Numbered from the stretch's first letter, positions 19,334-27,125 are shown. The stretch is 64,000 nucleotides of DNA from Ilumatobacteraceae bacterium (GCA_021299715.1 JAJTEL010000002.1:62001-126000), one strand, 5' to 3'. Numbers and translations: made by a program. The notes: generated by a model not told the origin, from the letters alone.

Positions 19334-20290
19334 ATGGCGGGTAAAAAACTGACGGTTAATTCCACTGAGCGAATGCTCAATCTTGTTGCGTTGCTTACAG
19401 AGTCTCCGCGGCCACTCACGTTGGAAGACATCTCGAACAAAATGTCGGGGCAATATCCCGAAGCAGATGAAGCACGTCGCACAGCATTCGAACGCGACAA
19501 ACGTTCACTGCGCGCATTGGGGCTTCCTATCACTACGCAAACACTGTCCGGAAGCGATGCGGGGAAAACTGCATATTCCATTAATCGTTCCGAATATTCA
19601 CTTATTAACTTCGACCTCAGTGAAGACGAGCTCGACGCATTGCAGCAAGCGGCTGCTCTTGTTCAAATTGGAACAACGTGGGGCAAGCAAGCAGTGCAGT
19701 GGCTAGGTGGCGAGGTAACCAGCGCCGAAATCCCTACTGCCGTCAACGTAGATGCGCGTTCGCACGTACTGCCATCGTTGTGGGATGCCATTGAATCGCG
19801 CTCTGTGACGTCCTTCCAGTATCGCGATCGCCCACGCGTTATTCACCCGTACGGACTGTTGGCTCGTAATGGCTTTTGGTATCTCATTGCATTCGATGTC
19901 GAACGCGACATGCAAGTCACCTATCGTGTCGACCGCATCGAGTCAGACATCACGTGTGGTGAACCCAACGCTTTTGTTCGCCCCGCCGACTTCAACGTAT
20001 TATCGGCGTTTTCTCGCGACCCCAAAGAGTTTCCTGGCATGCCCCAAGAAGTGGCAGTTGTCCGACTTGACCACCGCGTCGCACCTGCTGCAGTACGCGA
20101 ACTCGGAGACGATGCAATTGTGGCTCGTCGTACAGACGGGTCCATCGATGTTGAAGTGTCATGCGGAAACCGCACTGCATTTAAGTCGTGGTTGTACGCC
20201 ATGGTCGACCGTGCCGAGGTTCTCTCACCCGAACACATTCGTAATGAAATCATCGCTGATCTTCAGCGCATGGCAGGAGGTGCATCATGA
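19334..20290 (+). CDS. pafB: WYL-domain regulator PafB
   Basis: The 318-residue protein has an N-terminal winged helix (about 10-70: ERMLNLVALLTESPRPLTLE ... RTAFERDKRSLRALGLPI), a WYL domain (about 140-230: FQYRDRPRVIHPYGLLARNGFWYLIAFD, VTYRVDRIE) and a C-terminal WCX domain. PafB pairs with PafC to activate DNA-damage genes independently of LexA in mycobacteria. TATCCT (19321-19326) ends seven bases before ATG 19334. The stop overlaps the pafC start (ATGA). The usual pup/pafA neighbours are absent. Confidence 0.88.
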   Translation: MAGKKLTVNSTERMLNLVALLTESPRPLTLEDISNKMSGQYPEADEARRTAFERDKRSLRALGLPITTQTLSGSDAGKTAYSINRSEYSLINFDLSEDELDALQQAAALVQIGTTWGKQAVQWLGGEVTSAEIPTAVNVDARSHVLPSLWDAIESRSVTSFQYRDRPRVIHPYGLLARNGFWYLIAFDVERDMQVTYRVDRIESDITCGEPNAFVRPADFNVLSAFSRDPKEFPGMPQEVAVVRLDHRVAPAAVRELGDDAIVARRTDGSIDVEVSCGNRTAFKSWLYAMVDRAEVLSPEHIRNEIIADLQRMAGGAS

Positions 20291-21240
20291 GCGGCCGTCG
20301 TGGACCACGCAAAGCAGAAGACCGTGTGAAGGGGTTACTGGTCATGTTGCCATGGCTCATGCAGCGCAAGAAGGTGGCAATCTCCGAAATGGCGAAGCAG
20401 TTCAACATCAGCGAGTCCGACCTCATTGAAGACTTGGAACTTGCAGCAATGTGTGGAACGCCGCCGTACACACCACTAGAACTCACCGAGGTGTACATCG
20501 ACGAGGGGTTCATTCATGTGGGCCGCAACAAGCACTTTGAGCGTCGTCTTGAACTCACATCATCCGAAGCATTTGGCCTCAGCCTTCTGGCAGCGGCTGC
20601 TGAAGATATCCCAGGCTTCTCAGGTCGCAAGGAACTGAAGTCGGCAGTTAAAAAACTGCGTGACATTCTGGGAGAAGGAATAGTGGATGTTGACACTGAA
20701 TCTCCCGCATTTCTCGACGATGTCACCACTGCAGCAGCCACAGGGGAGCGCCTGGCAATTACCTATTGGACTCCGGCCGACAACTCAGAGAAAGACCGCA
20801 CCATTACGGTTCGCTCCGTCTTTACCGATCGTGGCCACTGGTACATCACCGCAGACGACGACTTGTCTGGTAGCCAACGCCACTTCCGCGTTGACCGCAT
20901 TCGTCGGGTGGTTCACACAGGTGAGCACGTTCCGGTCGTTGCCGTAAAGGCCGAAATTCCATCGTGGTTCACCGATGCATCGGGTAAGACACGTGCGGTA
21001 CTTGAAGTAGGTGCCGCATCTGCATGGGTTGTAGAGACCTACCCCTGCACAGTCCTCGAAGAACGTGCAGACGGCTCGTTCCGTGTAGAGATGGTGGTGA
21101 ACAGCGACCACTGGCTTGGCCGTCTGTTGTTGCGCGCCGAAGGTGACGTGAAAGTTGTTGGCCCAGACTCTGTGGTGGACCTGTTGAACCGTACGGCAAG
21201 CGATGTGTTAAGCCGCTACGCGAACAAGTCTGGCAACTGA
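20287..21240 (+). CDS. pafC: WYL-domain regulator PafC
   Basis: The 317-residue partner of PafB has a basic N-terminus, a winged helix (about 12-70: VKGLLVMLPWLMQRKKVAIS ... MAKQFNISESDLIEDLELAAM), a WYL domain (about 145-230: LAITYWTPADNSEKDRTI ... GHWYITADD, RHFRVDRI) and a WCX domain. In the PafBC heterodimer single-stranded DNA is thought to be the signal. It is translationally coupled to pafB. Its 3' end overlaps the convergent exonuclease gene by 25 bases. Confidence 0.88.
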   Translation: MSGRRGPRKAEDRVKGLLVMLPWLMQRKKVAISEMAKQFNISESDLIEDLELAAMCGTPPYTPLELTEVYIDEGFIHVGRNKHFERRLELTSSEAFGLSLLAAAAEDIPGFSGRKELKSAVKKLRDILGEGIVDVDTESPAFLDDVTTAAATGERLAITYWTPADNSEKDRTITVRSVFTDRGHWYITADDDLSGSQRHFRVDRIRRVVHTGEHVPVVAVKAEIPSWFTDASGKTRAVLEVGAASAWVVETYPCTVLEERADGSFRVEMVVNSDHWLGRLLLRAEGDVKVVGPDSVVDLLNRTASDVLSRYANKSGN

Positions 21241-21812
21241 TCGGATCTTTCTACACCCATCTCTTTCATGAGGTGGATGAGTAGTTCAGCAGTAGCTGTT
21301 GCATCGGCTTTGGCATCGTGTGCTTTTTCACGTTCAATGCCATAGTGCTCGCACAATGCGTCCAGCGTGTGTCGGCGAGTTTTCTCTGCGTCGGTTTTTC
21401 GTGCGAGCGCAAGAGTGTCGACATGTGTCTCGATGCGGTTGCTGAGACCCACGCGCTCTGATTCGGCGTGAAGAAAGCCGATGTCGAAACGAGCATTGTG
21501 TGCTGTGAAGACATTGCCACTGCTGATGGTCCAGAGTTTTTCTAATGCTTGTCGAAGTGGCATGCCATTTTCGACTTGTTCTTTGGAGATGCCGTGGATG
21601 TGCTCGGCCCCGTGTTCGTAGTTCTCTGGGCTTTCGGGCCTGACCACTGTGTCGAATTGGTCGACGACTTCGCCTTCTCCGTTGACAATGATGGCAGCCA
21701 CCTGCAATATTCGATCTGTTTCTGGGTTGACCCCGGTTGTTTCACAGTCGACAACGGCAAACGAGACGTTGCGCAACGACTCTGGCTGCGATATTTCGTA
21801 TCTATTGCTCAT
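21216..21812 (-). CDS. DnaQ-like 3'-5' exonuclease (Pol III epsilon-type)
   Basis: The 198-residue protein is a DEDDh exonuclease. Motifs seen: VVDCETTGVNPE (ExoI), AHNARFDIGFLHAE (ExoII) and HDAKADATATAELL (ExoIII, with the catalytic His). Such stand-alone enzymes proofread or repair DNA. The ATG at 21812 is preceded on the minus strand by TAGAGT (plus-strand 21820-21825), seven bases away. It converges with pafC, overlapping by 25 bases. Confidence 0.9.
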   Translation of the reverse strand: MSNRYEISQPESLRNVSFAVVDCETTGVNPETDRILQVAAIIVNGEGEVVDQFDTVVRPESPENYEHGAEHIHGISKEQVENGMPLRQALEKLWTISSGNVFTAHNARFDIGFLHAESERVGLSNRIETHVDTLALARKTDAEKTRRHTLDALCEHYGIEREKAHDAKADATATAELLIHLMKEMGVERSDQLPDLFA

Positions 21813-21870
21813 GTTTCAAACTCTAAGCGTGGGGTGGTGCAGAGATGAATTCATTGGTGGACGAAATAGG

Positions 21871-22266
21871 TCACGCACTAGGTGGCGTCATGACATCGAT
21901 GATTGTTTGGCGGTCAAAATAGTCCCGCCATAACGTCAGTTTGCCGTTGCGAATCTCGAAGACGCCAGCAACGGGCAACGTTGCCCATCGTCCGTGAATT
22001 TCTACTCGGTCGTCTCGTTCGTTCAACACGGTTCCCTGCATCATGTCTCCCGATGATGTCTGGCGCAATATCTCCCAGTCGATGTTGGTGCACATTCCAA
22101 AGAATCCGGACAGCGTGGTGGTCAGAGCTTCTGGGCCGAATGCCTTACCCATGGGAACATTGTCGTATTCAAAATCTGGTGTCACCATGCCTGCTGCACC
22201 GTCGAGGTCTCTAGCAACAAGTTTGGAAATGAAAGAGCGAACAAATGAGTCGGGAGTTTCGGCCAT
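21871..22266 (-). CDS. Limonene-1,2-epoxide hydrolase-like protein (SnoaL/NTF2 fold)
   Basis: The 131-residue protein resembles the LEH family: FVRSFISKLVARDLDGAAGM, then NERDDRVEIHGRWATLPVAGVF and ending LWRDYFDRQTIIDV. The Asp-Arg-Asp set that opens epoxides in LEH is matched by the R and D of NERDDR and the D of WRDYFD. The natural substrate is unknown; mycobacterial relatives act on lipid or sterol epoxides. CACACT on the minus strand (plus-strand 22274-22279) ends seven bases before the ATG. It lies alone between dnaQ-like and phoH genes. Confidence 0.8.
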   Translation of the reverse strand: MAETPDSFVRSFISKLVARDLDGAAGMVTPDFEYDNVPMGKAFGPEALTTTLSGFFGMCTNIDWEILRQTSSGDMMQGTVLNERDDRVEIHGRWATLPVAGVFEIRNGKLTLWRDYFDRQTIIDVMTPPSA

Positions 22267-22288
22267 GGCACTTAGTGTGCCACAGGCC

Positions 22289-23707
22289 CTACAACAACTC
22301 GGCAGCCAGGCTTGCTACTTCGCTTCGCTCACACGATGCGAGAGTGACATGGCCAAAGCAATGTTGATTTGCAAACGCATGAATGAGAACGGCCAGAGCG
22401 TTATTCGATTCGCCCATGTACGGCGCATCGATTTGGCTGGTGTCACCCGTGAAGACAACCTTGGTGCCTTCCCCAATACGAGTGAGGATTGTCTTTAGCG
22501 TTGTGGGCTCAAGGTTTTGGGCTTCGTCAACAACAACGAACTGGCGATGGAGTGAACGACCGCGTAAGAACGTGACAGATTCCAATGACAACTGTCCGCG
22601 TGCCGTGAGATCGTCAATAAGGCGTCGTGCATCGTGACTGCTGCGTTGGTCGGTGAGAGCAACAATGGCATCGTGAATGGCGGACATCCATGGGTCAAGT
22701 TTTTCGTCAAGACCACCAGGCAAAAATCCGACGTCGGCGCGACCAACAGGAACGAGTGGGCGATAGACGGCCAGTCGTTCGTATGTTCGAGATTCAACAA
22801 CTTGTTCAAGACCAGCAGCGATTGCCATCACGGTCTTGCCCGTGCCGGCGCGACCGTCTAGCGCTACCACGCTGACATCGGGGTCCATCAGAAGTTCGAG
22901 TGCGAACCGTTGTTCTTTCGAACGTGCGCGAAGGCCCCACGCTTCTGGGGATGCGGCGGGAAGAAGTTCCACCATCTCGCCATTGCACCGAACGAGAGCT
23001 GACTGAGATCCGGACTTCACAACGGCGAACTCATTCACCACCAGTTCATGCTCGCGCTCAAAGGCAGACGTGGGAATCTCGCCATGTTCATACAGTTCAT
23101 TCACCAAAGCACCTGGAACATCAAGCGTGAACCAGCCCATTGGTCGTGTGTTGGCTGCACGGCCGACAGGCTGATGCTCGGCAGCCACCAAGCCAAGATG
23201 GGCCGCCTTAATTCGTAGACCCGCGTCGTTTGAGATGACCTGTGTGGGCGCCCGCAACGACTGGCCTAACGCGGCGCCAATGATTCGATTGTCTGGAACC
23301 TCTGGATTTAGGCCGTTTTCTAGAAGACGCTCGCGCTGGATGCCATTGACCTCAATGTGCAATGTGGCTCCGTCAGGGTCTGGGCCCAGTGGCACTGGTT
23401 CATGAATAGAACCGCCGGCTCGTCGACGCAAATCTTCAATGGTGCGTAATGCAGTACGCGCAGCACGACCAACATCGTCAGGGCGACTTTTCAGTCCATC
23501 GAGTTCTTCAACAACGGTGAGTGGAATAACGATGTCGCAGCTTGGGAACGAATGAAGACATCCGGGATCTGCAACAAGAACTGAAGTGTCGAGAACGATG
23601 CGCGTACGCACAGCAGAGGAAGAATTCAAGATGCTCGTCATTGCATTCTGAGGTGACGCAATGTCGGCATCGATGCGCTCCGCAACTCCATCGATGTCCT
23701 TCATCAT
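22289..23707 (-). CDS. PIN-domain / PhoH ATPase fusion (PhoH2-like)
   Basis: The 472-residue protein joins an N-terminal PIN RNase domain (about 33-165: RIVLDTSVLVADPG, VEELDGLK, a late DNRI and SNDAGLRIKA) to a C-terminal PhoH RecA-like ATPase (about 260-470: Walker A DGRAGTGKTVMA, Walker B VVVDEAQNLEP, GDTSQIDAPY). Mycobacterial PhoH2 of this layout is an RNA helicase and RNase. I give the ATG at 23707; the Met at codon 23 (MTSILN) is an alternative. Upstream on its strand lies a spacer with phased A-tracts. I find no convincing antitoxin gene. Confidence 0.9.
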   Translation of the reverse strand: MMKDIDGVAERIDADIASPQNAMTSILNSSSAVRTRIVLDTSVLVADPGCLHSFPSCDIVIPLTVVEELDGLKSRPDDVGRAARTALRTIEDLRRRAGGSIHEPVPLGPDPDGATLHIEVNGIQRERLLENGLNPEVPDNRIIGAALGQSLRAPTQVISNDAGLRIKAAHLGLVAAEHQPVGRAANTRPMGWFTLDVPGALVNELYEHGEIPTSAFEREHELVVNEFAVVKSGSQSALVRCNGEMVELLPAASPEAWGLRARSKEQRFALELLMDPDVSVVALDGRAGTGKTVMAIAAGLEQVVESRTYERLAVYRPLVPVGRADVGFLPGGLDEKLDPWMSAIHDAIVALTDQRSSHDARRLIDDLTARGQLSLESVTFLRGRSLHRQFVVVDEAQNLEPTTLKTILTRIGEGTKVVFTGDTSQIDAPYMGESNNALAVLIHAFANQHCFGHVTLASCERSEVASLAAELL

Positions 23708-23743
23708 TCATCACGACGCGGGGTGAAGTGGTGGATGGTTTAC

Positions 23744-23816
23744 AAATTTTTTTGTTCACGAATCACCAAGTGGGGAACTTTTCGGCGATTTTTCAGAAAT
23801 TTTTCAAAATTTTTTT
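23744..23816. promoter_or_regulatory. Phased A/T tracts, predicted curved DNA
   Basis: Runs AAATTTTTTT (23744-23753), TTTT (23779-23782), TTTTT (23789-23793), AAATTTTT (23797-23804) and AAAATTTTTTT (23806-23816) have centres spaced about 10-11 bases, or three such turns for the first gap. This is the classic arrangement for intrinsic curvature. It starts 37 bases upstream of the phoH ATG. Confidence 0.55.
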
Positions 23817-24150
23817 CGACGATCAGAATGACCTTCGTCACGCAGTTATACACAGGCTGAAACATGACAGCGATACGTCACTTGCAGCAACATAAACACG
23901 CGTTCAATGACGACAAGAACGTGTGTTGTTGCTCTGGTGCACACGAAAAATGCAGAACTGACAATCTCGGCAAACCCTTGCAATTATTGGGTTTGCTGGC
24001 TTTCGCAGATGTGTTCCACCGAAGTCAACAACTGCGATCACGCAACGCAGACAATACGAACACGTTGCGAGTCATGGCCCCAATTACTCAAGCAGCGATT
24101 GGTTTTTCGACGTGCGCGGAACGATGCGAGTACACGCAAAAAAACACGAT

Positions 24151-24166
24151 ACTTGCATTTGCAAGT
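24151..24166. repeat. Inverted repeat ACTTGCA-TT-TGCAAGT upstream of HU
   Basis: Perfect seven-base arms flank two bases. Further TTGCAA copies are at 23978-23983, 24159-24164 (in the right arm) and 24177-24182, the last next to a possible -35 TTGACG (24183-24188). The cluster is a candidate operator for the HU operon. Confidence 0.4.
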
Positions 24167-24240
24167 AATTGAATGCTTGCAATTGACGCAAATAGCCGTT
24201 CAGATTGTATGTACCACTCCGATTCCGAGGAGGAAAAACA

Positions 24241-24525
24241 ATGACCAAAGCAGAGCTCATCGAAGAGGTAGCAAAGCAAGCAGAGTGTTCCAAGGCAGAT
24301 GCCGAACGCACACTCACCGCTTTCTTTGACCTGGTAGTGGCTTCTACTAAAGAAGGCGAAAAGGTGGCATGGCCGGGCTTCGGCTCGTTCAGCACAACCG
24401 CTCGCAAGGCACGTACCGGCCGCAACCCACAAACGGGTGCAGCAGTAACGGTTCCGGCCTCCACTGCGATGAAGTTCACAGCGAGCTCAACATTAAAAGC
24501 TCAGCTGAACCCAAACCGTAAGTAA
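24241..24525 (+). CDS. hup: HU-family DNA-binding protein (HupB core)
   Basis: The 94-residue protein is a complete HU core: MTKAELIEEVAKQAECSKAD at the N-terminus, GEKVAWPGFGSFS, and the DNA-binding arm GRNPQTGAAVTVPAS. It bends and compacts DNA. A strong Shine-Dalgarno sequence GAGGAGG (24227-24233) lies before the ATG, unlike most genes here, which look leaderless. In mycobacteria the HupB protein continues into a Lys/Ala-rich tail; here a TAA at 24523 ends HU, and a tail-like gene begins 28 bases later in the same reading frame. Confidence 0.95.
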   Translation: MTKAELIEEVAKQAECSKADAERTLTAFFDLVVASTKEGEKVAWPGFGSFSTTARKARTGRNPQTGAAVTVPASTAMKFTASSTLKAQLNPNRK

Positions 24526-24552
24526 CCACTTACCCAACGAGAGGAAACTCAA

Positions 24553-24852
24553 GTGGCAGCAAAGAAGAAAGCAGCAGCTAAGAAAGCTCCTGCACGCAAG
24601 AAGAAGGCAGCAGCTAAGAAGGCTGCTCCACGTAAGAAGAAGGCAGCAGCCAAGAAGGCTCCTGCAAAGCGCAAGAAGGCAGCCAAGAAGGCTGCTCCTG
24701 CAAAGAAGAAGGCAGCAACAAAGCGCAAGAAGGCAGCCAAGAAGGCTGCTCCTGCAAAGCGCAAGAAGGCTGCCAAGAAGGCAGCTCCTGCAAAGAAGAA
24801 GGCTGCTGCAAAGCGCAAGCCTGCAAAGCGCAAGAAGGCTGCGAAGAAGTAA
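24553..24852 (+). CDS. Lysine/alanine-rich histone H1-like tail protein
   Basis: The 99-residue protein is almost wholly Lys, Ala, Arg and Pro, built of repeats such as KKAAAKKAPAKRKKAAKKAAP, resembling the C-terminal tail of mycobacterial HupB and eukaryotic H1. It would bind DNA through charge. It starts with GTG 24553 after a Shine-Dalgarno-like GAGAGGAAA (24539-24547). The start is in frame with HU, 312 bases after the HU ATG, and the codons between the HU stop and this GTG contain no further stop. The coding DNA is internally repetitive, with units of about 15-30 bases. Confidence 0.88.
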   Translation: MAAKKKAAAKKAPARKKKAAAKKAAPRKKKAAAKKAPAKRKKAAKKAAPAKKKAATKRKKAAKKAAPAKRKKAAKKAAPAKKKAAAKRKPAKRKKAAKK

Positions 24853-24900
24853 ATCTTCTTCGCTCTTTCAAGCAAAACAAACCAACCGGCTCGGAGTGTG

Positions 24901-24928
24901 GAAGAGGGGGGCGAAAGCCCCCCTCTTC
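24901..24928 (+). terminator. Strong hairpin after the HU operon
   Basis: GAAGAGGGGGGC and GCCCCCCTCTTC pair over 12 bases around a GAAA tetraloop, 48 bases after the tail gene. The following T-run is weak (TCTATTTAT), so it is either a rho-independent terminator or a 3' end stabiliser. Confidence 0.7.
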
Positions 24929-24954
24929 TCTATTTATCGGACACACTGTGTGGT

Positions 24955-25743
24955 GTGAGTAACCAAACAGATGTAGTCCTTCGTGATCTCGCCGGAGAGG
25001 TCGCGGCCTTGTCGCAGCTCTTGTCTGGGCTCTCCGACAATCAATGGTCTGCCGTCACCCCTGCAGAGGGATGGAACGTTGCAGACCAAGTCATTCACTT
25101 AGGTCTCTTTGATCAACGTTGTTTGTGGTCAATGGTTGACGAAGAACGATTCCGCACTGATCGTCAGGAGATGTCTGTTTCTGGCGGAGTGGAAGGACTT
25201 CAGAACTCTCACCGGGGAAGATCTCCAGAAGAATTGTTTGCGTGGTGGCGTGATGGTGCACAAGAACTTGCACACGCAGCCCTTTCGGTTGATTTGTCGA
25301 AGCGTTGCGCCTGGTACGGACCATCTATGTCTGCGCGATCAATGTTGACGGCACGGTTAATGGAGACATGGGCGCACGGATTAGATATCGCCGACGCTGT
25401 TGGCGAATCACTTACTCCCACTGATCGCCTCATTCATGTTGCACACATTGGCGTGCGCGCTATGGGGTTCGCTTTTGTTACCAATGGACGCACGGCACCC
25501 GATGAGGAAGTGTTCGTGGAGTTGCTTGCGCCGAGTGGCGAAACATGGACATGGGGTTCGCCAAACGCATCGTCATCGGTACGCGGTTCTGCGTATGGAT
25601 TTTGTTGCGCGGTGACACAACGCAGACACGTGAATGATTGTGGTCTCACAGTGACAGGCAATGTGGCACGCGAGTGGATGTCTATTGCACAGGCATTCGC
25701 TGGCCCACCTGGGTCTGGACGGGCGGAAGGGCAGTTCTCTTAA
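24955..25743 (+). CDS. TIGR03084-type DinB/mycothiol-maleylpyruvate-isomerase-fold protein
   Basis: The 262-residue protein has the DinB-like metal-binding helical bundle: LSDNQWSAVTPAEGWNVADQ, VIHLGLFDQR, and a late ETWAHGLDIADAVG with a His ligand. Relatives depend on mycothiol or act on CoA-linked substrates. GTG 24955 is chosen; an upstream in-frame GTG at 24898 would overlap the terminator hairpin. CACACT (24942-24947) ends seven bases before GTG. It converges with a PIG-L deacetylase gene, overlapping by four bases. Confidence 0.8.
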   Translation: MSNQTDVVLRDLAGEVAALSQLLSGLSDNQWSAVTPAEGWNVADQVIHLGLFDQRCLWSMVDEERFRTDRQEMSVSGGVEGLQNSHRGRSPEELFAWWRDGAQELAHAALSVDLSKRCAWYGPSMSARSMLTARLMETWAHGLDIADAVGESLTPTDRLIHVAHIGVRAMGFAFVTNGRTAPDEEVFVELLAPSGETWTWGSPNASSSVRGSAYGFCCAVTQRRHVNDCGLTVTGNVAREWMSIAQAFAGPPGSGRAEGQFS

Positions 25744-26513
25744 AGTCTGTTCATTAGGTGAAAGATCTCGGCGGCTTTCACGCCGTGAGGTGCACCTAGC
25801 TCTGCCATTCGAGTGCGCATACGTTCCCGAAAAACCTGCATTCCAGAATCGTCTGTGGCCTTCATTGTCGATTCAAACTGGCTCTCGTGGCGTTCAAGTG
25901 CTGAGAGTTTGATTTCAACAAAGTCAGAGACATCTTCAAAATGATTTGGCTCATCTGCTTCCCACAGCAAAAGCGCATCGGGGCGATGGTGAGTGACGCC
26001 GTGTTCTGTCATGTGATGTTTCAAAAAGTGGGGGTCGCGTGCAGCAACAATTGCATCACACACGTTCAGGCCAGTGTTGCGGTGGTCTGGATGCAATCGG
26101 TATCGCTTCCACGGGTCGTGAGACAAAACAACCGTGGGGCGAATGGTGCGAATCGCAAGAGCAATCTTGTCGACTGCGTCGCGTGAGTGTTCAAGCTCGC
26201 CGTCGATATAGCCCAAGAATGAAACAGTTCCCGTTGCACCTAATGCTGCTGCGGCTGCACGTTGTTCACGCTGGCGGTCAGCAATAAGCGCAGCAGTGTC
26301 GGCGTCCGGATTCCATGTGCCCTTAGACCCGTCGGTGCACACAAGGTGGTGCACCACAGTTCCTGCTGATGCCCATTTTGCGAGAGTTCCACCACAGCCG
26401 AATTCAACGTCGTCGGGGTGGGCCCCAATTGCCAACACAATCGAGGGGACCGCGAGATTTGACGTGTGTGTCGGTGGGGCAAGCGGTGGTTGACCAGGTT
26501 CATTAGCGCTCAT
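25740..26513 (-). CDS. PIG-L family deacetylase (MshB/Mca-like)
   Basis: The 257-residue protein carries the zinc motif IGAHPDDVEFGCGGT, a conserved Asp/Glu in DGSKGTW, and the late HPDHRNTG and HHRPDALLLW histidines. PIG-L enzymes remove acetyl groups from N-acetylglucosamine derivatives; in actinobacteria the best known are MshB (mycothiol synthesis) and Mca (mycothiol conjugate amidase). Its exact substrate is unclear. It starts inside the end of cofC (11-base overlap), so it is probably translated from the cofC transcript. Confidence 0.85.
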   Translation of the reverse strand: MSANEPGQPPLAPPTHTSNLAVPSIVLAIGAHPDDVEFGCGGTLAKWASAGTVVHHLVCTDGSKGTWNPDADTAALIADRQREQRAAAAALGATGTVSFLGYIDGELEHSRDAVDKIALAIRTIRPTVVLSHDPWKRYRLHPDHRNTGLNVCDAIVAARDPHFLKHHMTEHGVTHHRPDALLLWEADEPNHFEDVSDFVEIKLSALERHESQFESTMKATDDSGMQVFRERMRTRMAELGAPHGVKAAEIFHLMNRL

Positions 26514-27078
26514 GATTTGTCCTTCGGTGAAGTTCGGTGAGATCGTCTGCGGTGTCGAGATCGAGTTCTAGGTCGGGGTCGTGAAGTACTTCGAAGTGAA
26601 GATGTGCGTTGACCGCAATTTGTTTGTGGTTTTCGAAACTTCCTGGTCCGTATGCAGTGGAGAAGTCGGATGCAATTGGGAACGACAGCACATTCGTTCC
26701 ATCTGAATGACGGTCGGTAATCATTGTGACGATTCCTTCACGTGCGACGTGCTCAAACGAGCGGGCAAGCGGTAAATCTGCGTGTGCAACAACGATGTGA
26801 TCACAGCCATCTGCATGTGCTGCGTCGCGGCCAGCTGCAACTGCAACATCGAGACCAGGCGTGAGGCACTGCACCACATGCGCCCCGTGCGATGTAGCCC
26901 ATTCAGCCACAACAGGGTCGGAACACACCACATAAGCAGGCAGAGGCGAAGCAGCACGGAGAACCGTTGTGGCGCACTCGGTGGCCAGCGTTTCGCGTTC
27001 GGCCGGAGTCAGCGTGTCGCTGAGGCGTCCTTTTGCAAGCGTGAACGACTTCACGGGAATAACGACAGCGACGCGCAC
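26503..27078 (-). CDS. cofC: 2-phospho-L-lactate (or phosphoenolpyruvate) guanylyltransferase
   Basis: The 191-residue protein matches CofC/FbiD: AVVIPVKSFTLAKGRLSDTL, HIVVAHADLPLA, ITDRHSDGTNVL and a YGPGSFENHKQIA segment. It makes the activated GDP-linked precursor of coenzyme F420; in mycobacteria FbiD uses PEP. The GTG start at 27078 is preceded on the minus strand by TAGGCT (plus-strand 27085-27090), six bases away. cofE and cofD lie 25 kb further on. It heads an operon with the PIG-L deacetylase. Confidence 0.93.
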   Translation of the reverse strand: MRVAVVIPVKSFTLAKGRLSDTLTPAERETLATECATTVLRAASPLPAYVVCSDPVVAEWATSHGAHVVQCLTPGLDVAVAAGRDAAHADGCDHIVVAHADLPLARSFEHVAREGIVTMITDRHSDGTNVLSFPIASDFSTAYGPGSFENHKQIAVNAHLHFEVLHDPDLELDLDTADDLTELHRRTNHER

Positions 27079-27084
27079 ATAGTC

Positions 27085-27119
27085 AGCCTACGAACCTTGG
27101 CTCTCAAGTCGCCTACGCT
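27085..27119. promoter_or_regulatory. Divergent -10 hexamers, cofC / gpsA
   Basis: TAGGCT on the minus strand (27085-27090) ends six bases before GTG 27078. TACGCT on the plus strand (27114-27119) ends six bases before ATG 27126. Confidence 0.5.
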
Positions 27120-27125
27120 GGCACC

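Larger units (their letters stand above)
23708..24240. other. Long gene-free AT-rich spacer between phoH and HU
   Basis: No convincing gene is present in these 533 bases; the open frames here lack a plausible start, composition or known motif. The stretch holds helically phased A/T tracts near the phoH side, one TTATACACA site (23846-23854), several TTGCAA copies and a short inverted repeat near the HU promoter. It is the divergent control region of phoH and HU. A small RNA cannot be excluded. Confidence 0.6.

Noticed and set aside
23508-23759. A frame from GTG 23759 overlapping phoH, as a possible PhoAT-like antitoxin
   Set aside because: It is out of frame with phoH, very Cys/His-rich, and most of it is the shadow of the PIN domain.
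23846-23854. TTATACACA as evidence of the replication origin
   Set aside because: It is a single DnaA-box-like site with no cluster and no dnaA, dnaN or other origin genes nearby.
23864-24172. A 102-codon frame in the phoH-HU spacer
   Set aside because: Its composition (many Cys, His, Asn) is unlike a real protein, no start signal is seen, and it runs through the inverted repeat of the HU control region.
24549-24875. Antisense open frame rich in Phe, Ala and Leu opposite the Lys-rich gene
   Set aside because: It is the mirror of the AAG/GCA-rich repeats; the plus-strand gene has a Shine-Dalgarno site and a known HupB-like composition.
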